A stretch of 63,974 nucleotides of DNA, from the IMG/VR virus record IMGVR_UViG_3300036785_000518, positions 1 through 63,974 of that record, one strand, 5' to 3'. Within the stretch, counting starts at the first letter, position 1, and every line of letters begins with the position of its first letter. The notes beneath the pieces were generated by a model. It ran no database searches. It had not been told where the DNA came from and saw nothing but the letters and a program-made list of their open reading frames with translations. Position numbers and translations under genes: made by a program. The stretch is from a virus. Below are positions 55,490 to 62,546 of the stretch, piece by piece.

Positions 55490-58400
55490 ATGTCGGACGT
55501 TTTCAACGCCAACATCAACATCAACGCGACCGACAACACCAAGAACGCGTACGCGAGCGCCGCCAAGAACGCGAGCGACGCGGCCAAGATGACGATGGAG
55601 GAATGGAAAAAAGCGACGGGCTACGTCGACCAGCACGACAAAGCCGTCGAGAAAGTCTCGAAGCGGTATTCTGGTCAGAACAAGGACCAGCTCGTCGGCG
55701 CTTTCGAGACCGCGAAGGTGGCGGCGCGCGGCTTGAACATCGGCATGATCGACCTCGGCACCACCATGACCGCCACCGTGGTCGGGGCTGCTGCCGTCGC
55801 CTTCAGCGAATTTTCCAAGATGCAGGAAGCGATGACGCGGGTGAAGAATTCGACCCACGCGACGACTGAAGAGATGAAAGAATTCAAGGAGGAAATGGAG
55901 GACATCTCCGAGCACACCGGCGTAAACGTCAAGGTGCTCGCGGCCCAGTTCATCGACTTCAAGCGAACCACTGGTCTTGCGTTAGATGATGCCAAGAAGG
56001 CATTCAAGGCGGTCGCCGAGCAAGCCTTCGTCAGCGGCGGGGACATGAAAGCCACGCTGTCCGCAGTAGGCGTCGCTGTCAATCAGATGAAGGTGCCGAT
56101 CGAAGAGGTGCCAAAGCTGCTCGACCAGTGGCTCACAACGATGGGGCCGGTCAGGGGTGAGTTCGCCGCCTTCATGGCGACCACTGGCGCATCGATGAGT
56201 GAGTTCGGTTTCAAGGGCACCAAGAACGCCAGCGATGTTGCCATCGCGTTCCAGACCATGACGCAGGGCCTCGGCGGCAACGCTGCGGCGGCAGGGCAGG
56301 CCCTGTCGGCGATCTGGAAAGAGATCATCGACAAGAACCAGTTCGGCATGCGGGTGTTCGCCCAGCAGACCAAGGAAGCGGGCGGCACTGTTGGCGACGT
56401 GATTTTGGAGTTGGACAGAAAGATCGGTGAAATCGCTCAAGGCCGCGATCGATCGACCATATCGTGGCTGTTGTTCCCGAAGTCCGAAGAGCTGCGCAAC
56501 GGGCTGACGGCCATTCACGATCAGGCCGAAGCCTACCGCAAAATGCGTGAAGAGGCCGACAAAGCTAAAGGCGCGGTCAAAGAGGGGATGGATGCCCTTG
56601 ATAAAGATGCTGCAGCCGCATTCCGTCGCATATCCGTTGCGATCGACAAGGTCATCGATGCCACCGGCACAATGTTGGAGAAATTTCATCTCAGCGACGA
56701 GCTGAAGCTATTCGCCCGCGACATCAATAATTTTACTGAGAGCGTTGTTTTCAGCTTCCACGCGGTCGAAGGCGCCTGGAGTGACTTCACAAAGGCGGTC
56801 AAAGACGACATCGAAGTAATAAAAAAAGGGTGGGAATATCTCTTTCCTCCGAAGCCGATGGTGCCGTGGGCGGGTCCTGCCGCGCCCTCCGTGCCCGGTG
56901 GCGGCCCTGGTCTCGGTTTCGGCGGGCAGCCGCCTAAAACCAAGACACCGACCCCGGATTGGTTCAAAAAATACCAGCACGGCGGCATGGTCACCGAGCC
57001 GACGCTGGCGATGCTCGGCGAGGCCGGGCCAGAAATGGTCATGCCGATGGGCGCGGGCATGGGCGCGCCAGGCGCCGGCCAGCCGCCGCAGCAGGACATC
57101 GACCGCCCCGATCCAGCAATGGCAGGCCTGTGGCGCGCCATCATGCGCAATAGGGGATACCGGCCGGGGATTGATCCGACCGCCGTGATGGGCGGGTTAC
57201 CCGGTGCTGGCGGTGAAGGTGGATGGGGCGCGGGCGGTGGACGCGGCGGCGGTGGCGGCACTGGCTCCGGCGGCAGCGGCCGCGGCGGCAGCGGCGCTGG
57301 CAGTAGCGGCGGCGGTGACACCGGCGCTGGCGGCAGCGGCACCGATGAACGCGCGACGGACGAATGGCTACGCGGTTCTGAGACCGCCGAGCTGAAGCCG
57401 CTGGGACTCTTGACCGATGCGCTTAAGGCGGGCGGCGGCCAATTGCCGGAAGGTACCATCGGCGGTCCCGGGGGCACTGGCGCAGGTCAGGGCGGCACAG
57501 GTGCTGGCGGCAGCGTTTCTGGCGCAGCTAGGACAGGAGGCGGTGGCGCAATTTACGATAAGCTGCTCGCGGCATTCCAAGGATCGGGCATTGTAGGAAA
57601 GGTGCCTAAAGGCGGGGCTCGGTTTGGGATCACCACCGGGTCGGCAGCAGAATGGGCGCGATTTGGAACGGCCGTGGCATCTGCCGAGTCGAGTTTCAAT
57701 CCCAGAACAAAGAATACGTCCGATCCGGGCGGATCGTTTGGTGTTTTTCAGTACGCGCACGGTCAAGTTCCTGGAGGGAATGCTTATGACGTAGATGCTT
57801 CCGTCAAAGCGTTTGTCAGGGATTCCCTGAGCACTGCTCGCGGCGGCCAATTCAGCGGGAGCATATTGGCCAGGCGGTTTTCCACTATTGGCAGTCACCC
57901 AGAGCGCACAGCTTCGCGCTTGGGTGAAGCAGGGAAGATTGGGGCAGGAACGGGCTTGAGTGCAAGCGGTGGCGGCACCGTGGGCGCGGGCGGCTATACG
58001 CCGTATGCGCCACCGAGTGCGGACAGTGGCGCCACCGCTGGCGGCCCCGGCTCTGGCGGGGCCTTTGAAGGCGTTGGCGCGGCCAACTTCTTCAGCGGAG
58101 GTCGCGCCGGGCAGATGGGCATGGGCATGGGCCACGGTGACAAAAGTCAGATGGTCACCCGCCAAACGGCTCTCGGCCCGATGCAGTTCAACAAGTATGC
58201 CGCCGATGACATGGTCGGCTTCGTCAACGCCCTGCATGCAGCTGGTGTGCCCGGGTTGAAAAGTTACGCCGGGACGCTCAATGATCGCCTCAAACGCGGT
58301 GGCAAAACATGGTCCGAGCACGCTTTCGCCAATGCGATTGACTTCCAGCGCAGTCAAGCTGGCCAAAAGTTCGGCGTCGGCAATCCCGAGATGATGGCAT

Positions 58401-58843
58401 GGGCGCAGCAGCATCCGAAGGAATTTCAGGAGATGCTGTCGAAGTATCACATGTACTCTGGCGCACGTTTTGGCGATCCAGGTCATTTCGAATGGAGTCC
58501 AGCTCAGCGCGGCACTGGCCGCATCCAGACGGCGTCGAAGCCAGCGACGCCAGCGACGCTGCCGACTGATCACTTCAAGGACAAAAGCTGGCAGGGGCAT
58601 CCTACCCACGAGCAGAGCGGCAGTGCCGAAGCAGGTGGCGACCACACCACGGTCGATCTCGAACACATCCACAAGCTCAGAGAGCAGATGAGCAAGCCGA
58701 TCAAGACCAAGGTCGAGATCGAGACCCCGCAGCACATCGAGACGACACGGCGCACCGCGGCGCGCCAGACCGCGCGGTGGGACCGCATTGCAGAGGACCG
58801 CCACGATCGCCACCGCGCGTCGGCCAACCTGGGGTTTGCATAA
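55490..58843 (+). CDS. Tape measure protein with lytic transglycosylase and M15 peptidase-like domains
   Basis: 1117 aa that sets tail length. The first about 460 residues are helical tape measure sequence (FNANININATDNTKNAY; MQEAMTRVKNSTHATTEEMKEF; PKLLDQWLTTMG). A Gly-rich linker follows (about 570-620). A transglycosylase-like domain has the Glu in AESSFNP (Glu733) and GSFGVFQYAHG. A peptidase M15/VanY-like domain has SEHAFANAID (942-951) and GDPGHFEW, whose His944, Asp951 and His999 would bind zinc. Both would open peptidoglycan during DNA entry. Domain calls are by motif. Confidence 0.82.
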   Translation: MSDVFNANININATDNTKNAYASAAKNASDAAKMTMEEWKKATGYVDQHDKAVEKVSKRYSGQNKDQLVGAFETAKVAARGLNIGMIDLGTTMTATVVGAAAVAFSEFSKMQEAMTRVKNSTHATTEEMKEFKEEMEDISEHTGVNVKVLAAQFIDFKRTTGLALDDAKKAFKAVAEQAFVSGGDMKATLSAVGVAVNQMKVPIEEVPKLLDQWLTTMGPVRGEFAAFMATTGASMSEFGFKGTKNASDVAIAFQTMTQGLGGNAAAAGQALSAIWKEIIDKNQFGMRVFAQQTKEAGGTVGDVILELDRKIGEIAQGRDRSTISWLLFPKSEELRNGLTAIHDQAEAYRKMREEADKAKGAVKEGMDALDKDAAAAFRRISVAIDKVIDATGTMLEKFHLSDELKLFARDINNFTESVVFSFHAVEGAWSDFTKAVKDDIEVIKKGWEYLFPPKPMVPWAGPAAPSVPGGGPGLGFGGQPPKTKTPTPDWFKKYQHGGMVTEPTLAMLGEAGPEMVMPMGAGMGAPGAGQPPQQDIDRPDPAMAGLWRAIMRNRGYRPGIDPTAVMGGLPGAGGEGGWGAGGGRGGGGGTGSGGSGRGGSGAGSSGGGDTGAGGSGTDERATDEWLRGSETAELKPLGLLTDALKAGGGQLPEGTIGGPGGTGAGQGGTGAGGSVSGAARTGGGGAIYDKLLAAFQGSGIVGKVPKGGARFGITTGSAAEWARFGTAVASAESSFNPRTKNTSDPGGSFGVFQYAHGQVPGGNAYDVDASVKAFVRDSLSTARGGQFSGSILARRFSTIGSHPERTASRLGEAGKIGAGTGLSASGGGTVGAGGYTPYAPPSADSGATAGGPGSGGAFEGVGAANFFSGGRAGQMGMGMGHGDKSQMVTRQTALGPMQFNKYAADDMVGFVNALHAAGVPGLKSYAGTLNDRLKRGGKTWSEHAFANAIDFQRSQAGQKFGVGNPEMMAWAQQHPKEFQEMLSKYHMYSGARFGDPGHFEWSPAQRGTGRIQTASKPATPATLPTDHFKDKSWQGHPTHEQSGSAEAGGDHTTVDLEHIHKLREQMSKPIKTKVEIETPQHIETTRRTAARQTARWDRIAEDRHDRHRASANLGFA

Positions 58844-59383
58844 ATGGCGCTGATGACCACGGGCAAGACCAACTGGCGGCTAACCACGCCATCTTCCAAC
58901 AGCTGGGTGCTGCCTACTACCAATACTCAGGGCGGCGAAATCTCGACGCTCTACAGATGGGGCACGATCGAGTTTCAGATTTTCCCGCTCAACGTCCACG
59001 AGGTGGATCACGAGACGGCGAGCGATTGGGCGCACAAGGAGATTGCGGGGGCTGCGATCTATCGCGAGTGGGTCGGCGAAAATGACGAGTCGATCTTTCT
59101 GCGCGGTAAGATATTTCCCTACCGCATCGGCGGCATGACCGAGATGGAGCATTTCAACGCGATGCGCCGGGCGGGCGTCGCCAACCTTTTGATCCGCGGC
59201 AATCCTGGCGATGTGCTGGGCTGGTTCGTCTGCGAGCGGCTGGTGCGGGCGCACACGTTCTTGTCGGCCGAAGGCGTCGGTCAGCAGATCACGTTCGAGG
59301 CGGTGATGGCGCGGGTGCCGATTCCCGAAGCCGACAACTACCTCAGCCAGATATGGAAGACCTCGGGAGCGGGATCGGACTAG
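58844..59383 (+). CDS. Tail protein U (gpU-like)
   Basis: 179 aa, beginning immediately after the tape measure stop. The gpU pattern is visible: YRWGTIEFQIFPLNVHEVDHETASDWAHKEIAGAAIYREWVGENDESIFLRGKIFPYRIGGMTEMEHFNAMRRAGVANLLIRG. It helps complete the tail tip near D and X. Confidence 0.85.
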   Translation: MALMTTGKTNWRLTTPSSNSWVLPTTNTQGGEISTLYRWGTIEFQIFPLNVHEVDHETASDWAHKEIAGAAIYREWVGENDESIFLRGKIFPYRIGGMTEMEHFNAMRRAGVANLLIRGNPGDVLGWFVCERLVRAHTFLSAEGVGQQITFEAVMARVPIPEADNYLSQIWKTSGAGSD

Positions 59384-59389
59384 CCAGGC

Positions 59390-59545
59390 TCATATTCGTC
59401 CCGTGAGCATGAGCACAATGAGGATGATCAGCAACACGCCGATGATTCCGCCAGGGCCATAGCCCCAGCCGGTGCTGTACGGCCAATGAGGCATGGCGCC
59501 TACAAGCATCAGAACGAGGATAACCAGCAGGATTGTCGTGAGCAT
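59390..59545 (-). CDS. DUF3309 membrane miniprotein
   Basis: 51 aa on the opposite strand, wedged between U and X. It fits DUF3309: a hydrophobic start (MLTTILLVILVLMLVGAMPHWPYS), then GWGYGPGG and a final hydrophobic IIGVLLIILIVLMLTGRI. DUF3309 miniproteins are common in Bradyrhizobium and relatives, so this may have come from such a host. Function unknown. Confidence 0.8.
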   Translation of the reverse strand: MLTTILLVILVLMLVGAMPHWPYSTGWGYGPGGIIGVLLIILIVLMLTGRI

Positions 59546-59561
59546 TGGATGGAGTCCTTCA

Positions 59562-59834
59562 ATGGCGGTCACCAGCTTTGAAATATGGAAAGTCGAGAGC
59601 GAATACGTTACTGCCGATCTTATAACGTGGAAGAAGTATCGCAACAAAGCGCCCGGCATCGTCGAGCAGATGCTCGACCTCAATCCGCAGCTCGCCTATT
59701 GCCACCGGGTGACGCCGTTCATTCCGGTCGGCACCTTCATCCGTCTGCCGATCGATCCCGAGCTGCTGGCTGGCCGTCCGACACCGCTACCACAAGATTC
59801 CCTTTGGACGGATAAAGCGGGCTATCGCATATGA
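59562..59834 (+). CDS. Tail protein X (LysM-like)
   Basis: 90 aa from the ATG at 59562 behind TGGAGTCC. Pattern of P2 X: a short domain with ADLITWKKYRNKAPGIVEQMLDLNPQLAYCHRVTPFIPVGTFIRLP. It probably binds peptidoglycan or assembles the tail tip. It overlaps the D start by four bases. Confidence 0.8.
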   Translation: MAVTSFEIWKVESEYVTADLITWKKYRNKAPGIVEQMLDLNPQLAYCHRVTPFIPVGTFIRLPIDPELLAGRPTPLPQDSLWTDKAGYRI

Positions 59835-61057
59835 CGCTGGTCGATCCGGCGTTCGGCCGCCTGTACGATCCCTTCATCGGTGATCAGACACAAAGCAATC
59901 GCCTGCGCGCCGACTGCCGCATTATCGTCAACGGCTTGGATGTCACCTCCAAAGTCGATCCGCACCTGATCAGCGTGCGAGCGCTCACCGGCGCACATCT
60001 GGAGGATTACCAGTGCGAGATCGAGCTGGACGATCGTGACGGCCGCCTGCCGATTCCTCCGATCGGCGCCAAGCTGCAGATTTATTTCGGCTGGCGCAAT
60101 GAAGCCACGTCACTGGTGTGGGACGGCGTCATCCATGACGTCGAGCACGGCTTCGGGCGCAAGCAGGGCGGCCGCCGTATGTGGATACACGGCAATGGAG
60201 GCGAGCAGATGCGCGGCGGCAAGGAACCGCAGAACAGAAGCTCGGGCGAGGGCGCCAAGGATGGCGAGCAGGGCCCGCCGATACCGGTCTCCATACCGCT
60301 CAAGGCAGCGGCCCAAGCGGCGGGGCACACGATCACCGTTCATCCCGATCTCGATGCGCAGAGCAAGAATCGCGACTACTGGCAACAGTCAGGTGAACCT
60401 TACTACCATTATGCCACGCGCCTTGCGCAGGAGATGGGCGCGATGTTTCGGGTCAAGAGCGGCACCGTTGGCGAATTCACCATCAAGGGCGAGAACGTCG
60501 ATGGCACTCCGACGCCATCAGTCCAGGCGATATGGGGGCAGAACTTGATCGGCTGGCGGGTGCGCCCGTTGGCGGCGCGGCCGATGTGGAAGCAAACGGC
60601 GCAGCACTTCTTCGATGTCAGCGCTGGCAAGTGGAATGAGGCTATGAAGCAGACCGGCCTCTCGGCGCCGTTCAATATGGGCGATGCCAAGTTCACATTG
60701 CCAACGCCTGCTCCGAATGCACAGCAGGCTGGCGGCGACAATGAGGGCAGCGACGACGGCATGGGGCAAGCGCAAGGTCCTGGCCGCATCGTTATCAACG
60801 GCGAGCCGACCGCGCAGGGCAATTGCTACGTTCAGCTCACCGGCGCGCGCCCGGGCGTCGACGGCACTTACTGGTGTCCGGTCGCCGAGCACATCTACTC
60901 GCGCCAGGGCTACATCACTTGGCTCGACGTCAATGCGGTGCAGATCACCGGCCAGGGTGGATCAAACCCGCCATACACCGCCGACCCGAGCATAACCCAG
61001 CCGCGGCCGCAGCCGCCGGCGACGCCAACCACGCCTACTCCACCGTCGAACAATTAG
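59831..61057 (+). CDS. Baseplate hub protein D (late control D family)
   Basis: 408 aa. The gpD hub layout is seen in RIIVNGLDVTSKVDPHLISVRALTGAHLEDYQCEIELDDRDGRLPIPPIGAKLQIYFGW and in the LysM-like and second beta domains (ITVHPDLDAQSKNRDYWQQSGEPYYHYATRLAQEMGAMFRVKSG). The C-terminus is Pro-rich. It anchors the spike to the tube. The order U-X-D is as in P2. Confidence 0.85.
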   Translation: MTLVDPAFGRLYDPFIGDQTQSNRLRADCRIIVNGLDVTSKVDPHLISVRALTGAHLEDYQCEIELDDRDGRLPIPPIGAKLQIYFGWRNEATSLVWDGVIHDVEHGFGRKQGGRRMWIHGNGGEQMRGGKEPQNRSSGEGAKDGEQGPPIPVSIPLKAAAQAAGHTITVHPDLDAQSKNRDYWQQSGEPYYHYATRLAQEMGAMFRVKSGTVGEFTIKGENVDGTPTPSVQAIWGQNLIGWRVRPLAARPMWKQTAQHFFDVSAGKWNEAMKQTGLSAPFNMGDAKFTLPTPAPNAQQAGGDNEGSDDGMGQAQGPGRIVINGEPTAQGNCYVQLTGARPGVDGTYWCPVAEHIYSRQGYITWLDVNAVQITGQGGSNPPYTADPSITQPRPQPPATPTTPTPPSNN

Positions 61058-61079
61058 GTCATCCACAGGAGAGCAACAC

Positions 61080-61454
61080 ATGGCTGCTTCGCTTGAAGAT
61101 CGCGTCCTCGATTTTGGTCTCAATGTGCTCGATATCGAAAGCTCGTTTTTGAGTGTGTGCTCGGCCGAGCCGACGACGATCGCGATCGCGGCGACCACCG
61201 GCCTGCTCGGCTTCAAGAGCTGGGGCGCTGGCCTCGTATTCGCCGCGCCCGCCGCCGGATCGCCCAACGGCCGCAAGGTCACCGCCACCGCCGTCTCCGA
61301 CGGCACCATCACAACGTCTGGGACGGCGTCATGGTGGGCGGTATACGCGAGCGGCACGCTCCACGCGCACGGAACACTTTCTTCAACCCAGGTGGTTACT
61401 GCTGGAAATACCTTCACGTTGACCGCCTTTGACGTGCGTATCCCGTCTCAATGA
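61080..61454 (+). CDS. Small beta-rich tail/virion protein
   Basis: 124 aa behind CAGGAGAGCAACAC. Beta-rich with many Ala/Gly/Thr (SVCSAEPTTIAIAATTGLLGFKSWGAG...). It ends before a hairpin and the last homing-type gene. A tail tip or decoration role is plausible; no family recognised. Confidence 0.6.
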   Translation: MAASLEDRVLDFGLNVLDIESSFLSVCSAEPTTIAIAATTGLLGFKSWGAGLVFAAPAAGSPNGRKVTATAVSDGTITTSGTASWWAVYASGTLHAHGTLSSTQVVTAGNTFTLTAFDVRIPSQ

Positions 61455-61511
61455 CGTTTTGGTTGTGGTAGAAAAAAGTATTGCCAAGCAGTCCATGTGG
61501 TCATAAAAGCA

Positions 61512-61545
61512 AGCCGCCCAAAGCGTCGTAAGCGCTTGGGCGGCT
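61512..61545. repeat. Hairpin before the last HNH gene
   Basis: AGCCGCCCAA (61512-61521) and TTGGGCGGCT (61536-61545) form a perfect 10-bp stem, followed by CTAACC as at 45548. A further outer pair (GTTGTGGT near 61452 with ACCACAAC near 61549) could enlarge it. Confidence 0.7.
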
Positions 61546-61576
61546 CTAACCACAACACCCTTTCACGGAGGGCATC

Positions 61577-62374
61577 ATGGCTGCCGACGACCATCTCACC
61601 ACGACATCCACGAAGCAACAGAAGCAATCTGGTGCCGAGCGGCAACGCGCTTATCGGGCGCGCAAGGCTCGACGAGAGGCGCTTCTAGAAGAGGCAAGGG
61701 ACGATCCAAAGTTTGCTTGGGAATTGGCGGAAGCCGATATGGCACCACCGCCGAGCGCCAAGAAATGCCGCATCTGCGGCGAGGAAAGGCCGCTTGATGA
61801 AGAGCACTTCCACATCAGGGAATCGTCTCGCGATGGCTTCCGCACCGAATGCCGCGAGTGCGTTCGCAAGAGACAGGAAAAGTACAACCGTTCCGAGGGG
61901 CGCAAGCTTGCGCGTTACGAGCGTGAAAGCAAATTACGTCGCACCGATCCTGAGTGGGCCGAGCGGCAACGCATCCATGTGCGTGATTGGGTGGCACGTC
62001 GTCCAGCGGAGCAGCGACGTGAATACGACGCCCAGCCACGTGTAAAACAGCGTAAGGCAAGAGAGCATCGCGCTTGGGTTCAAGCTAATCCCGATAAGCA
62101 TCTTCAAAACTACCATAAGCGGCGCGCTCTAAAGCGCGGCGCTGAAGGCACTTATACGCCGGACGATCTCACCCGGATCATGGATGAGCAAGGTTGCATC
62201 TGCTTCTACTGCGACGAAAGCATTCTGATCGAGTGGACGATCGAACATTTCATCCCGCTATCGCGAGGCGGCACCAACTGGCCCAGCAATATCAGGCTGG
62301 CGTGCAAGGCTTGTAATTCCGCCAAGCACGACAAGCTGCCTAGCGAGTTTGAGCCAAAGGTCCGGCGTTACTAA
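61577..62374 (+). CDS. HNH homing endonuclease
   Basis: 265 aa behind GGAGGGCATC. A basic N-terminal half with a zinc ribbon (CRICGEERPLDEEHFHIRESSRDGFRTECREC) and repeated RR/KR stretches. The C-terminal HNH nuclease is CFYCDESILIEWTIEHFIPLSRGGTNWPSNIRLACKACNSAKHDKLPSEF. It is a typical free-standing mobile nuclease at the end of the tail module. Confidence 0.88.
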   Translation: MAADDHLTTTSTKQQKQSGAERQRAYRARKARREALLEEARDDPKFAWELAEADMAPPPSAKKCRICGEERPLDEEHFHIRESSRDGFRTECRECVRKRQEKYNRSEGRKLARYERESKLRRTDPEWAERQRIHVRDWVARRPAEQRREYDAQPRVKQRKAREHRAWVQANPDKHLQNYHKRRALKRGAEGTYTPDDLTRIMDEQGCICFYCDESILIEWTIEHFIPLSRGGTNWPSNIRLACKACNSAKHDKLPSEFEPKVRRY

Positions 62375-62408
62375 GTCTGCCTGTATCAAGAGTAGTCGCT
62401 TTGGTGCT

Positions 62409-62437
62409 GGCCGCCTTCCTGGCGGCCTTCATCTTTT
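62409..62437 (+). terminator. Rho-independent terminator-like hairpin
   Basis: GGCCGCC (62409-62415) pairs perfectly with GGCGGCC (62421-62427) around TTCCT and is followed by TTCATCTTTT. It separates the tail/homing transcript from the glycan-modification gene. Confidence 0.65.
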
Positions 62438-62546
62438 GGCGTGTTCGCCAACCCTTCTTCGACGCTTGGATGCTGATCGCGACTGGTCTGCTTTTGCGCG
62501 GCATCGGGCTCTCCCATCATGAAACATTGTGTTGGAAAGGTGACGC

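Noticed and set aside
55400-55500. P2-like E/E' programmed frameshift between chaperone and tape measure
   Set aside because: No slippery T/A heptamer was seen near the end of the 160-aa chaperone gene, and there is no extra overlapping frame between it and the tape measure.
57368-58813. Long minus-strand open frame of about 481 codons opposite the tape measure
   Set aside because: Shadow ORF caused by high G+C. No ribosome site, no family motif, and the plus strand encodes recognisable hydrolase domains.
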